Origin: Streptomyces scabichelini
Lineage (GTDB): Bacteria > Actinomycetota > Actinomycetes > Streptomycetales > Streptomycetaceae
DNA: 64,000 nucleotides
NCBI RefSeq assembly: GCF_011045015.1
Contig: NZ_JAAKZY010000010.1
Span: 35,152 to 99,151, forward strand
Direction: 5' to 3'
Below the pieces are notes generated by a model that did no database searches, was not told the DNA's origin, and saw nothing but the letters and a program-made list of their open reading frames with translations. Shown one piece after another: positions 41,305 through 50,789 of the stretch (position 1 is its first letter; each line of letters opens with the position of its first letter). The position numbers and the translations under genes were made by a program.

Positions 41305-42654
41305 TCACGGGGCCGCCGCCCGGTCCTCATGCCCGTCGGTCGGGTTCCCGGCGGCCGCGAGGGCCGCCACCACGATCAGGACGGCCACGGCGATGCCCAG
41401 AACGAGCGCCACCGCTCCGACCGTGGGGTGGTTCCAGAGCAACAGCGCCAGCGCTCCCGCTGCGATGACGCCACCCGTGATCCATGCCCGGTGGTCCGTC
41501 AGCCGGCGTCCGGTGGACCCGGTGCGCACTCCGGCACGACGCAGCCCCCGGCCGGCGGCTGTCGTGCCCCGTACCGCCGTCGTGCGGACGGCGCGGGCCG
41601 GACGTCCGGGACCGTACAGGTACGCCACCAGTGCAGTGATCACCGAGACGACCAGCAGGGTGCGCGTGCTGTCGCGCAGGAACCGGATGAACGTGTCGTA
41701 GATCGCCGCCGCCGCGTCGGTGGGCAGCGCCGTGGGCGGGACCGAGTCCAGATAGACCCGTCTGACGACGGCCAGCGCGACGAGCAGCACGACCATCATC
41801 ACGCCGACACCCGTCGCGGTGATCATCAGCATCACCCGGTGTGCCGGAGCGGTCCACACGGCGAGCGCGGCGAGTACGACGGTCAGGACGGGCAGCCAGA
41901 TGCCGAGAATGTCCAGCAGCCGCATCGTGTCCTGCGCCTTGCCCAGTTCCTCGGTGTGGAACAGCGTGATGGTCCGGTCGGTGTCCGGGATGGCGGCGGC
42001 CTTGTCGAAGCCCGCGTCGACGAGCCGCTCCCGTACTTCGTTGACGACCTCTCCCACGTCCAGTTGGACGGTGTCGCCCTCGGCGCGCACGGCACCGTCG
42101 CTGTCATCGGTGAGCATGTTCACCACCGCGGCGTGCGACCGCCGGTTGGCGCCCTCCCACACCTGCTGGAAGGCGTCGCTGGTGATCACGCGGCTGACGG
42201 TGCGGTCCACGACGGTCCTGACCGCGTTGCGCAGCGGACCCTCCAGGGACTCGGCCCCCTCCACGACACGGGGTGGTGCCCCGGCGTCCCGGAGGGCCTT
42301 GGTGAGCGAGTCCGTCACCGCCGCGACGTCCACGTTGGCCACCACGCGGTCCGTGAGCCGCTTGATCACGACCTCCTGCACGGGCGGCTCGGACGCCAGC
42401 GGCGCGACGGTCTCCACGTATCTGTCGGTGTCGGAGACCGTGTCCTGGACCCAGGCCGCGACGACGGCCAGGGGCGCGAGCAGCAGGGCCAGCAGGAGGA
42501 GGACCGAGGAGCCGGCCTGGCGTACCCGCCGGTGGCGCACCGCCGCGTGACGGCGCAGTCGCTCGTAGTCCGCTCGCTCCTCGGCGGTCATGATGTGTTT
42601 CTGGTGCGAGGCTCCGCCGGAGTCCGGCGGATCCGGGGTCGCGGCCGGGTTCAT
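41305..42654 (-). CDS. Large integral membrane protein with extracellular helical domain
   Basis: A 449-residue protein common in Streptomyces. One helix (L-L-L-L-A-L-L-L-A-P-L-A-V-V-A-A-W) near residue 55 is followed by V-Q-D-T-V-S-D-T-D-R-Y-V-E-T and a 150-residue helical domain, then three membrane helices near 240-310 and two more near 400-440. No catalytic motif. The start at 42654 follows AAAGGAG. Confidence 0.75.
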   Translation of the reverse strand: MNPAATPDPPDSGGASHQKHIMTAEERADYERLRRHAAVRHRRVRQAGSSVLLLLALLLAPLAVVAAWVQDTVSDTDRYVETVAPLASEPPVQEVVIKRLTDRVVANVDVAAVTDSLTKALRDAGAPPRVVEGAESLEGPLRNAVRTVVDRTVSRVITSDAFQQVWEGANRRSHAAVVNMLTDDSDGAVRAEGDTVQLDVGEVVNEVRERLVDAGFDKAAAIPDTDRTITLFHTEELGKAQDTMRLLDILGIWLPVLTVVLAALAVWTAPAHRVMLMITATGVGVMMVVLLVALAVVRRVYLDSVPPTALPTDAAAAIYDTFIRFLRDSTRTLLVVSVITALVAYLYGPGRPARAVRTTAVRGTTAAGRGLRRAGVRTGSTGRRLTDHRAWITGGVIAAGALALLLWNHPTVGAVALVLGIAVAVLIVVAALAAAGNPTDGHEDRAAAP

Positions 42655-42773
42655 GGGTGCTCCTTTCCGTGTGCGCCGCCCCGGCCGCGAAGGCCGCCGG
42701 TCGGACGACCGTGGTGGGGCGACCGCACGGGCCCGGTGCGTTCGTCGCGCGCGCCGGAGCGGCGGGTGCGGTG

Positions 42774-43433
42774 TCAGGCCGTCTCGGCGGGGGAGTGCGG
42801 CCCCGTGGGGTGCGTCTTTCGGAGCGCGGCCCGCCACGCGAGGGCGACCACCGCCTCGCCCAGGCCGAGCAGGACGAGCCACAGACCGAGCAGCCGGGTC
42901 AGGGCACGGGCGGACTCGGCCGGCAGCGCGAGCACCACGATCCCCGCGACGATGCCGAGCACCGCGGCGCCCAGCACGACGCCACGGTGCGGCAGGTCCT
43001 CGGCGGCAAGAGCCGTGTAGAGGGTGAGGATGCCGGACACCAGCCAGACGACCCCGACGATCAGTGAGAGCACGGCGATCGTCTGCAGTGGGTTCCGCAG
43101 GCACAGCACCCCTGCGAGGACGTACAGCACGGCCAGGAGCAGCCCCGGGAGCCGTTCGTGCCCCTCGCGCGCGAAGACGACCACGAACCGGAACGCCCCG
43201 GTCACCAGCAGGTAGAGGCCGATGAGGACAGCCAGGACGTGCAGCGTCGCCTCCGGCCAGACCAGTACCAGGACGCCCGGCACCAGCGTCGCGACGGCCG
43301 AGGCCAGCAGCCAGGACCATGAACGGCCGAGCCGCCCCAGAGCCTGCGCGGGGTCGTCCATCGGACCGGGGACCGCCCCGTCGGGTTCGTGTTCCTGTCC
43401 GGTGCGCGGTGCCGGACCACGCGACATGGTCAT
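42774..43433 (-). CDS. HdeD-like membrane protein
   Basis: A 219-residue protein with six membrane helices in about 45-205 and the HdeD/DUF308 spacing: P-G-V-L-V-L-V-W-P near 55, a G-L-Y-L-L-V-T-G-A-F-R helix near 78, L-Y-V-L-A-G-V-L-C-L-R-N-P near 105 and G-V-V-W-L-V-S-G-I near 135. HdeD relates to acid and stress resistance in enterics; here the role is unknown. AGGAGG precedes the ATG at 43433. Confidence 0.82.
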   Translation of the reverse strand: MTMSRGPAPRTGQEHEPDGAVPGPMDDPAQALGRLGRSWSWLLASAVATLVPGVLVLVWPEATLHVLAVLIGLYLLVTGAFRFVVVFAREGHERLPGLLLAVLYVLAGVLCLRNPLQTIAVLSLIVGVVWLVSGILTLYTALAAEDLPHRGVVLGAAVLGIVAGIVVLALPAESARALTRLLGLWLVLLGLGEAVVALAWRAALRKTHPTGPHSPAETA

Positions 43434-43689
43434 GGCTCCTCCTCGCGTGATCGAGCGGTCGTTGCCGGACCGCCGACGGGGCGGTGCAGAGGGGGTGGTG
43501 CAGACGGGGGGTGGTGTGCGAGGACCTGACCGCTTCAGGGTCATGCCTGTCGCCGGGTGCCGGGGTCACCCGCCACGGGTGATCGGCGCCGCCGCCGTTG
43601 CGGTGGGGCGTCCCTGGCACGGGCCCACACCCGCTCGGGCGATCCCCTCGCCCTCGCCGCCTGTCCAGGCGGCAGTGACCGCTTCGACC

Positions 43690-43794
43690 CGCGCTCACGA
43701 GTTCGCCCAGTCCTGCGCCGACCAGAACGAGCGGGAGTACGAGGCGCCGGCACCCGCATGCCGCTCCGGCCGGATCAGGTCGGAGCGGCGCTGA
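43690..43794 (+). pseudogene. DUF2252 C-terminal remnant
   Basis: The last 35 codons before TGA read F-A-Q-S-C-A-D-Q-N-E-R-E-Y-E-A and R-S-G-R-I, closely matching the C-terminus F-A-E-A-Y-A-D-Q-N-E-R-D-H of the complete DUF2252 gene at 47960. Nothing before it is homologous. The remainder of 43434-43847 holds no gene that I can support. Confidence 0.55.
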
Positions 43795-43847
43795 GGCTCC
43801 CGCCCGTCACCAGGCGAGCCGCCCGGCACCGCAACCGCCCGATCCCA

Positions 43848-44060
43848 TCAATCCGGCAACTGCCGCATCTCCACGACACGCAGTCCCAGTGACTGGCAGC
43901 GTGCCAGCAGCCCGTACAGATGCGCTTCGTCCACGACAGGGCCGAACAGGACGGTCTGGCCGAACATCACCACGTGGCCCAGCTCCGGAAAGGCTTTGGC
44001 CAGCGTCTCCGACAGGTGTCCCTCGACTCGGATCTCGTAGCGCACGAGCTGTCCTTCCAC
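43848..44060 (-). CDS. Small conserved hypothetical protein
   Basis: A 70-residue protein with alternating strands and helices: V-R-Y-E-I-R-V-E-G-H-L-S, G-H-V-V-M-F-G-Q-T-V-L-F-G-P-V, H-L-Y-G-L-L-A-R-C-Q-S-L-G-L-R-V. This is a compact alpha/beta fold of the kind often found beside stress-type membrane genes in Streptomyces. No catalytic residue pattern. Function unknown. Confidence 0.65.
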   Translation of the reverse strand: MEGQLVRYEIRVEGHLSETLAKAFPELGHVVMFGQTVLFGPVVDEAHLYGLLARCQSLGLRVVEMRQLPD

Positions 44061-44172
44061 CGACTGCCTCGGACAGGCGGACGGTCGCCCTTCCCTGCGA
44101 TCGTCTGCCTCCGCGCTCCTTCGGGCCTCACCCGGTACAGGTGACCGTCGCCCGGCAACCGAGCGTCTCGGA

Positions 44173-44700
44173 TCAATGCTTCAGAACGATCTTGAAGGAG
44201 ATGATCAGCAGACCGAGCAGCAGGTTGACCGATGCGGTGGCGGCCACAAGCCGCCGCGAAGCACCGGCGCGGCGTGCCGCGGCCACGGACCAGCCCACCT
44301 GGCCGGCCACGGCGACGGAGAGCGCCAGCCAGAGGGCACCTCGCACGTCGAGGCCCAGGAGCGGGCTGACGGCCACCGCGGTGGCCGGCGGGACGGCGGC
44401 CTTGACGATCGGCCACTCGTCACGGCACACCTGCAGTACGACCCGGCGGTCCGGGGCCTGTTGCGCCAGGCGCGCCCCGAACAACTGGGCATGTACGTGC
44501 GCGATCCAGAACACCACGCCGGTGAGCAACAGCAGCAGCACCAGTTCGGTGCGCGGGAACTTGCCCAGTGAGCCGGCGCCGATCACCACGGAGGCCGCGA
44601 GCATGGATCCGTAGACTCCGCCCGTGTAGTCCGCGCGGGCTCGGCGCTCGGCACGGCGCTCTCCGTGGGCCGTGGCCGGGTCGATCCTGGTCCTGAACAC
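44173..44700 (-). CDS. Hypothetical four-helix membrane protein
   Basis: A 175-residue membrane protein. After a charged start (R-R-A-E-R-R-A-R-A-D-Y) come helices near 28-45, 52-68, 98-125 and 148-172 (N-L-L-L-G-L-L-I-I-S-F-K). H-V-H-A-Q-L-F in the loop after the second helix is conserved in similar Streptomyces proteins. Function unknown. Confidence 0.65.
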   Translation of the reverse strand: MFRTRIDPATAHGERRAERRARADYTGGVYGSMLAASVVIGAGSLGKFPRTELVLLLLLTGVVFWIAHVHAQLFGARLAQQAPDRRVVLQVCRDEWPIVKAAVPPATAVAVSPLLGLDVRGALWLALSVAVAGQVGWSVAAARRAGASRRLVAATASVNLLLGLLIISFKIVLKH

Positions 44701-44796
44701 CGGTGACTCCCTCCGGACTCAGCGCGTCGATCCGGTCGCTCCGGCCGGAGTGACGGCGCCCGGCTGCCGCGGACGGTTGTCCCGGGTGGTCGGCAG

Positions 44797-44879
44797 ATGG
44801 ACACGTTCATGACCGAGGTGTCCAGGACCATGAGCAACTGGGCCGTACCGAGGACGATCAGAGCCCGCCAGTGCTTCAC
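44797..44879 (-). pseudogene. MFS (DHA2-type) transporter, N-terminal remnant
   Basis: From a GTG at 44879, about 27 codons read K-H-W-R-A-L-I-V-L-G-T-A-Q-L-L-M-V-L-D-T and S-V-M-N-V-S-I, the first helix and motif D1 of drug-efflux MFS proteins. The family likeness ends there. The rest of 44701-45070 has no recognisable gene. Confidence 0.65.
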
Positions 44880-45070
44880 GCTGTCCACCTCGCCGAGTCG
44901 GCCGCTACGTCGGCGGAGTCGCTGGCGGTGGCGTGGACACGCCCCGCCGCTCCCGCCCATCGCATCCGAAGTACGCGCCTCGTGCCTCACCCGCCACGGG
45001 GGAAGGGCGGCACCCCCGTGATGTCCGGCCGGTGGGGAGCGCGGGCGCGACCCCTCTCACCGGCGCGCGT

Positions 45071-47926
45071 TCACAGCAGCCGGAGGTCACGCGCGCGGCG
45101 CACCGCGTCGCCTCGCCGGTTCACCGCCAGCTTCCGGTAGACGCTCTTGAGGTGGGTCTTCACCGTGTTCACCGACACGTGGAGGTCGGCGGCGACCTCC
45201 TCCGTCGACATCATCCGGGCCAGCCGCTCCAGGACGTCGCGCTCACGTCCGCTCAGCTCCAACGCGACGAGCGGCGGGGGCAGCGACTCCGGCCGGGGTC
45301 GCTCACCGTGTCGCGGCAGGCCGGGCGTGAGCCAGCCCGCTGCCAGCTCGTGGAGCGGAGGCGTGGCCAGGAGGGGCCGGATCCACGCTCCCGCATCGAG
45401 GAACGGACGTCGCAGCCGCTCCCGCCGAGCGTCGAGGAGCGCATGCGCCACGAGCCTGCGGGCGGTGGCGGTGTCTCCAGTCACCTCCGCGGCCTGAGCC
45501 CTGACCAGCGCTGCCCTCACGGTCACCGCCGGCCCGGCCCGGCCCCCGGTGCGGATGCTGTCGAGCAGTTCGATGGCCGCCCCGGTACGGCCTGCGGCGA
45601 CCTGGATCGCCGCGGCCTCTACGGCACACGCCGGCTGGTCGCCGGACATGCCCTGGAGCACCTCGGCCGCTCTGTCCGGCCGTCCTTCCGCCAGGTGAGC
45701 GGCGGAGGTGACGAGCGCTTCATGGCCTGCCGCCCAGGGTGAGGCCACGGCCGCGGAGACGGCCGGGTCCGCCGCCTCGACGGCGGCTCGTGCCCTGCCC
45801 CTCACCAGCAGGAGGCGAGCTGTGGCGAGGGCTCGTCCCGCCGCCATCACCGGATCACGCGTTCCCGACGGGGGCCGGGCCGCCTCGTCGATAAGGGCTT
45901 GGGCCCGGCTCAGCTCATGGCGGTCGACGGCCACGGCGGCCAGGACCAGCTGCCCGATGCCGGAGCCGGACGGCTGGGGCAGACCGACCCGCTCCGCCTC
46001 GGACACCGCCGCCAGGGCCTTGCGCTCCGCCCGGCCCAGCCAGCCGCTCAGATAGTCGAGCAGGGCCAGGTGCTCCATCGAGTCCTCCCGGGGCAGCACG
46101 GTGGAGGCCCCGCCGGGAGCGCCGGCTGCCGTGGTCAGGGCGGTGCGCGCGCCCTCGAAGTGCCCGGCCCACAGGCGGGCCGATCCCAGATGGGTCAGCA
46201 GGAGGGCGGTGAGTTCGGGATGCTTGTCCAGGAGGTGTGCCGGGACTTCCTGCCGCAGTTCATCGGCCGCTTCGGCGGCTTTCTCGGCCTGTGAGGGACA
46301 TCCGGTCAGCCGGGCGGCCAGTGCCTCGAGCAGGGCACAGCTCAGCTGGACGGCCGCCGGTTCGGGCGCCGCTTCGGGCGCGTCGTCGGCCAGATGCTCC
46401 TCGGCGTGGCGCAGGCGGGTCAGTCCGCGGTCGAGGTTGTACCGGGACAGGTCGCGGGCCGCGCGCACGAGGTCTGTCGCTGGACTCCTGGCCTCGGGCC
46501 CCATGTGGGAGAACAAGTCCGTCAGGTCACCCGAGCGCAGGCCGGTGAAGAGCTGTCCGATCGCCAGGTCGTCGACGAGGGCGCCGGCGGCGAAATCCCA
46601 GTCGCCCGCGGCGGCGCCGTGAGCGAGGGTCTCCGGCAGGAATCCGGAACGACGCAGCCACCGCGCGGCCCGCCGGTGGAGTTCCGGCTCCAGGCCGGGC
46701 AGGCGCTCGCGCAGATGGGCCCGGAGTATCTCCCCGAACAGCGGGTGGAGCTGGTACCACGAGTGCCCGAGGTGCTCGACGAACGCGTTGCCGCGGTACA
46801 GCCCGGCGAGAATGGGCCCGGCATCGGTCCGGAGGGTCAGCGCGTTGGCCAGACCGGGACAGAAACGCTCCAGGACGCTCACGCGCAGCAGGAGGTCCTG
46901 TGTCTCCTCCGGCTGTCCTCTGAGGACCTCGGCCAGCAGGAAGTCCGCGACCGTACTGCGATCCGCCTCGAACTCCTTCAGGTACAGCTCCGGGTCGGCG
47001 CTCTCCAAGGCGGCCAGGGCGGACAGGCGCAAGCCGGCGGCCCAGCCCCGGGTGCGGTCCACCAGGGCGCGCGCGGCAGGGACCGGAAGGCTCAGACCGT
47101 GCAGCTCCAGCAGTGCGGCGGCCTCCTTGGGGGTGAACGCCAGCTCGGCGGCGCGGATCTCCGTCAGCTCGCCCGCCGCCCGGTGACGGTGCAACGGAAG
47201 CAGCGGTTCGGTGCGGGTGACGAGGACCAGGCGCAGCCCCCGCCCGGCGTGGTGCAGGACGAACTCCAGCTGCTCCGCGACCTCCGGAGCGGTCACGCGG
47301 TCGTACTCGTCGAGCACGAGGACCACGGGCCGGTCGCGATCGTTCAGCTCGGCGGCGAGCGCCGCCAGCAGCTTGTGGTCCACCCCGGTCGCGTCCGCAG
47401 GGGCGCCGACCACGTCGGACGCCGACGCACCGCAGATGCGCAGGGCCTGAAGGACGTATGCCCAGAACACCCCGGGACGCCGGTCCCCCACTTCGACGGT
47501 GAGCCAGGCGACGGGCTGCCGCAGTCCGTCGGCCCAGTCGGCGGCCAGCAGGGTCTTGCCGGCCCCGGCCGCCCCGTTGACCAGTGTCAACGGCGTGCCG
47601 AGAGCCTGGTCAAGGTGCTGGACGAGCCGCTGCCGCCGAAGGAACGTGGCGGGCCTCGCGGGGACGGCGAACCGGGTGCGCAGAAACGGGTCTCCCAGAG
47701 GATCGCCGCACGGAACGGCCGGAACGGTCGGTCCTTGGGCGTTCTCGTAGGTCTCGGCCACGGCCCTCACCACCCTGTCCGCCAGGGTCACGTCACGGGC
47801 GGCACTCCCTTCTCCAGCATCCCAGTCTTCCCGTCCGGGCGCGCGGCACAACGGTCCACCGGCCCGTTCACCAGCACTTACGCACCTGCCGCCGGGGCCC
47901 ACGGCGGTGTTCGTCACCCACGACAC
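45071..47926 (-). CDS. LAL-type (MalT-like) LuxR regulator
   Basis: A protein of up to 951 residues. The ATPase core starts with Walker A G-A-A-G-A-G-K-T near 120 and Walker B V-V-L-V-L-D-E-Y-D near 205, followed by L-V-L-V-T-R-T-E-P, winged-helix and TPR-like helices to about 850. The LuxR HTH at the end reads L-S-G-R-E-R-D-V-L-E-R-L and V-S-V-N-T-V-K-T-H-L-K-S-V-Y-R-K-L. The N-terminus is uncertain: homology begins near residue 75 and a GTG at 47791 is possible. Such regulators integrate ligand and nucleotide signals; the target is unknown. Confidence 0.88.
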   Translation of the reverse strand: MSWVTNTAVGPGGRCVSAGERAGGPLCRAPGREDWDAGEGSAARDVTLADRVVRAVAETYENAQGPTVPAVPCGDPLGDPFLRTRFAVPARPATFLRRQRLVQHLDQALGTPLTLVNGAAGAGKTLLAADWADGLRQPVAWLTVEVGDRRPGVFWAYVLQALRICGASASDVVGAPADATGVDHKLLAALAAELNDRDRPVVLVLDEYDRVTAPEVAEQLEFVLHHAGRGLRLVLVTRTEPLLPLHRHRAAGELTEIRAAELAFTPKEAAALLELHGLSLPVPAARALVDRTRGWAAGLRLSALAALESADPELYLKEFEADRSTVADFLLAEVLRGQPEETQDLLLRVSVLERFCPGLANALTLRTDAGPILAGLYRGNAFVEHLGHSWYQLHPLFGEILRAHLRERLPGLEPELHRRAARWLRRSGFLPETLAHGAAAGDWDFAAGALVDDLAIGQLFTGLRSGDLTDLFSHMGPEARSPATDLVRAARDLSRYNLDRGLTRLRHAEEHLADDAPEAAPEPAAVQLSCALLEALAARLTGCPSQAEKAAEAADELRQEVPAHLLDKHPELTALLLTHLGSARLWAGHFEGARTALTTAAGAPGGASTVLPREDSMEHLALLDYLSGWLGRAERKALAAVSEAERVGLPQPSGSGIGQLVLAAVAVDRHELSRAQALIDEAARPPSGTRDPVMAAGRALATARLLLVRGRARAAVEAADPAVSAAVASPWAAGHEALVTSAAHLAEGRPDRAAEVLQGMSGDQPACAVEAAAIQVAAGRTGAAIELLDSIRTGGRAGPAVTVRAALVRAQAAEVTGDTATARRLVAHALLDARRERLRRPFLDAGAWIRPLLATPPLHELAAGWLTPGLPRHGERPRPESLPPPLVALELSGRERDVLERLARMMSTEEVAADLHVSVNTVKTHLKSVYRKLAVNRRGDAVRRARDLRLL

Positions 47927-47959
47927 CCGGTCCCCACAATGAGCGGCAGCCCGTGCTGC

Positions 47960-49432
47960 TCAGCTCGAAGCCGAGTCGCCCGGCAGGGCGGGCCGGAAGG
48001 CTGCCGGCAGCTCCTCCGCGGGGAGCCGGCCGGCGTGCACCGCGTCGACCAGGGCCTGGTGGTCACGCTCGTTCTGGTCGGCGTATGCCTCCGCGAAGGT
48101 GGCGAGTGCGCGGTCGAACGGGTCGCCGCTGCCCAGGTACGCGGCGATCGCGATGCGGTCGCCGGACCGTGCGTGCGCGCGAGCCAGCGTGACCCCGCAC
48201 AGTTCGCCGAACGCCCGCATGTCCTTCGGCCGCATCCTCTCCGGCATGGCGATGCCCTTCCAGTCGCGTAGCTGGCGGACGTAGAAGTCGCGTTGCTTGC
48301 CGTCGATCCCGTCCACCCGTTCCCAGCCGAGGAAGATGTCGCTCGTGGCCTGCATCAACCGCTGGCCCGAGACCACCCGCTCGCCCTGGTTGCGGTACTG
48401 GCTCGCGCCGACGTGGGCGGCGAGTACGGAGGTGTCGGCCTCCTTGGCCTGGAGGAAGAGCGGGTCCTGGCCGTCCCGGCCGAGCAGGAGGAAGATCCAG
48501 CATCGGGTGCCGACGCTGCCGACGCCGACCACCTTGCGGGCGACGTCCGCCAGTCGGTAGTCCGCCAGGAGCGTGCGCCGGTCGGAGGCCAGAGTGCGGC
48601 CGTACCGCTCGATCAGACCGCGGAACCGGCGCTCCAGCGCGCTGCGTTCGACGTCCGGCAGCAGGTCGCCGGCCGGGACGAGCAGCGGGGGATCCGCCGC
48701 GATCCTGGGCCGGCCGTCGACCGTCTCGGTGAGCTTGTCGAAGGCCTCCAGGCTGTCGCGGGTGCGGGCCTTGGCCATGGCGCGGGCCAGGTTCTTCTGA
48801 CCGCGCTTCGTTCCGTGGAGTCGGCTTGCGATCAGGGACTCGAGGAGGTCCGCGTCGATCCTCGCGTACCAGACGTCGAGGTTACCCGTGCCGGCGAAAC
48901 GGATCATCGCCTCGCGGTACGAGCGGACCGTGGAGCTCACGATGCGGGCGCGTTCGGCGTCGTCGAAGCCGTTCGCCCGGCCCGCGATGACGAGACTCGC
49001 CGACAGCCGCTTGACGTCCCACTCCCAGGGGCCCGGCAGCGTCTCGTCGAAGTCGTTTATGTCGAACACCAACTGCCGCTCCGGCGAGGCGAGCAGGCGG
49101 AAGTTCAGCAGGTGCGCGTCCCCGCACAGCTGCGCCGTGAGCCCCGAGCGCGGGCTGCCGGCCAGGTCGGACGCCATGATCGCGGCGGCGCCCCGATAGA
49201 AGCGGAACGGGGACTCCACCATCCGGCCGTAGCGGATCGGGACGAGTTCGGGCACCCTCGCCGCGGACTGCGCCTCCAGGATCGTCAGCGGGTCCGGCCG
49301 GTGAGGGGACGGCTTGTACACGGCGTGACCCGACCGCGGCGAGCGGCCCCGTGCCTCCTTGCCGAGAGCCGCGCGTTCCTCGGGCGTGGTGTGGGGCGCC
49401 GCGCGCATCGCCGTGGTCGCGTTCTGAGGCAT
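47960..49432 (-). CDS. DUF2252 family protein
   Basis: A 490-residue soluble protein with the DUF2252 kinase-like fold: P-I-R-Y-G-R-M near 65, F-Y-R-G-A-A near 80, C-G-D-A-H-L-L-N-F-R near 103, F-D-I-N-D-F-D-E-T-L-P-G-P-W-E-W-D-V-K-R-L near 125, and Y-A-D-Q-N-E-R-D near the end. The D-A-H-x-x-N and D-x-N-D-F-D motifs resemble aminoglycoside-kinase catalytic residues, but the substrate is unknown. GGAGGG lies 6 nt before the ATG at 49432. Confidence 0.9.
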   Translation of the reverse strand: MPQNATTAMRAAPHTTPEERAALGKEARGRSPRSGHAVYKPSPHRPDPLTILEAQSAARVPELVPIRYGRMVESPFRFYRGAAAIMASDLAGSPRSGLTAQLCGDAHLLNFRLLASPERQLVFDINDFDETLPGPWEWDVKRLSASLVIAGRANGFDDAERARIVSSTVRSYREAMIRFAGTGNLDVWYARIDADLLESLIASRLHGTKRGQKNLARAMAKARTRDSLEAFDKLTETVDGRPRIAADPPLLVPAGDLLPDVERSALERRFRGLIERYGRTLASDRRTLLADYRLADVARKVVGVGSVGTRCWIFLLLGRDGQDPLFLQAKEADTSVLAAHVGASQYRNQGERVVSGQRLMQATSDIFLGWERVDGIDGKQRDFYVRQLRDWKGIAMPERMRPKDMRAFGELCGVTLARAHARSGDRIAIAAYLGSGDPFDRALATFAEAYADQNERDHQALVDAVHAGRLPAEELPAAFRPALPGDSASS

Positions 49433-49886
49433 CGAAGACCCTCCTGCTGCTCCTGCGGCCGCTGGGACCCCCGGCACAGGGCACTTCGGACCCGACGGGC
49501 AGTGACCTGACGGGCAGTGACCTGACGGGCAGTGACCTGACAGGCAGTTCCTTGGCCTTCTGCCCGATGTCGGCCGCGCGGATCATCGATGCCGGGTGGG
49601 TGGCTGCTCTCAGCCCTGGGCTTCGATCTCGGCATCGGCGACGGCGGGCTGTGAGACGGAAAGCACCGAGTACCGCAAATGTAGGGTCTCCCCTCAACCG
49701 TAGAACCCATCCGGGCTTCGCGCATGGCGCGCCCATAGTTCGCCGCGCCGCGGGCGTGAAGCCCGGGGAGGGTCCCGGCCACACCCCGCTGTCAAGGAGC
49801 GGGAGGACGGACAGTACGCCCCCGGACGAGTCCCAGCTGCCCTCGTCGATCACGCGGAAGTTGAGTAGATCGAACCGCGGCAGCCG
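49433..49886. other. Gene-free stretch with a 15-bp tandem repeat
   Basis: About 450 bp without a supported gene. It contains three perfect copies plus part of a fourth of GACGGGCAGTGACCT at 49494-49547, 60-115 bp upstream of the DUF2252 start, likely in its promoter region. Confidence 0.6.
49494..49547. repeat. 15-bp tandem repeat, 3.6 copies
   Basis: Units at 49494-49508, 49509-49523 and 49524-49538 are identical; the partial fourth (49539-49547) has one change. Confidence 0.9.
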
Positions 49887-50789
49887 CTAGAGCTGCCGCA
49901 GGTGGTCACGGAGTGTGCGGGCGACCTGGGCCATGAGAGCTTCGGCGCCGGGCTGGGAACTGGCCGGAACGAGTGATTCGGTGAGGGCGGTGATGGCGAA
50001 GGCCTGACCGTCGGAGTGCTCGACGACACCGATCTCGTGGCGGAGGTTCAGGAGTGTGCCGGTCTTGGAGGACCAGGTGGTGGCGTCGGAGCTGAAGTCG
50101 GGGGCGAGTCGGTGCCGGAGCACGTTGTGGGCCATGAGGTCGCGTACGTGCTCGGCCACCTCGGGGTGGATCTTCGACGGTGTCCACAGGGCCTGGAGCA
50201 GTTCGGCCCAGGCGCGTGCGCTGCCGGTGTTGGCGCGGGTGGTGTCGAGCTGCGGCACCCGGTGTCCGCGGCCGCTGGTGCCGGCGTCGATGGCGAGGGC
50301 GTGGGCGAGATGGACGTCGGTGGCGTCGAAGCGCTCGACGGGGGTGTCCATGAGCTCGTTCATGGTGTGGCGGACGGTGATGTCGCGCAGGCCGAGCTCG
50401 TGGAGGATGTCGGCGACCCGGGCGGGTGGGGTGAGGCCGAACAGCGCGTCGGCGGCGTGGCTGTCACTCAGGCAGGTGCTCAGGTAGAGGAGGTCGTCGA
50501 CCGCGATCCGGGCGGGGTGGCGAAACCGGCTCAGCCCGATGGGGCCGGCTGTGGTGATCCGCCCGGGGGGTACGTCGAGGGGCGTCGCTCCGTCGAGCTC
50601 GCCCCGTCGGACGCGTTCGAGTGTGGCAAGCGCGAGCGGGACCTTGACCAGGGACGCGGACGGCAGTTGGGTGTCCGGATCGATTCCCAGCTCCTCTCCC
50701 GTGTGCAGGTCCCGCACGAGCAGGCAGCCGTGCAGGCCGCCGTCGCGCAGTTGTCCACGCAGGTCGTGCAGTAGTGCCTCGGTGTTCAA
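49887..50789 (-). CDS. blaB-like: BlaB-like serine beta-lactamase-fold regulator
   Basis: A 300-residue protein from a TTG start at 50789 that overlaps the LysR stop (TTGA) after an AAGGGCAGGGA site. It has the three penicillin-recognising motifs: S46-L-V-K49, S108-D-S110 (normally SDN) and K242-T-G244. There is no signal peptide or lipobox, so it appears cytoplasmic and is unlikely to be the resistance enzyme. In S. cacaoi a blaA-blaB operon divergent from blaL encodes a LysR activator and such a lactamase-like partner required for induction; order and overlap here are the same. Confidence 0.8.
   Translation of the reverse strand: MNTEALLHDLRGQLRDGGLHGCLLVRDLHTGEELGIDPDTQLPSASLVKVPLALATLERVRRGELDGATPLDVPPGRITTAGPIGLSRFRHPARIAVDDLLYLSTCLSDSHAADALFGLTPPARVADILHELGLRDITVRHTMNELMDTPVERFDATDVHLAHALAIDAGTSGRGHRVPQLDTTRANTGSARAWAELLQALWTPSKIHPEVAEHVRDLMAHNVLRHRLAPDFSSDATTWSSKTGTLLNLRHEIGVVEHSDGQAFAITALTESLVPASSQPGAEALMAQVARTLRDHLRQL

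Noticed and set aside
40723..43020. A 765-codon plus-strand open frame opposite the YihY and membrane-protein genes
   Set aside because: Low-complexity His/Gln/Arg composition and full overlap with two well-supported membrane proteins.
46394..48271. A 625-codon plus-strand frame opposite the LAL regulator
   Set aside because: Composition is antisense-like and it crosses the gap between two real minus-strand genes.
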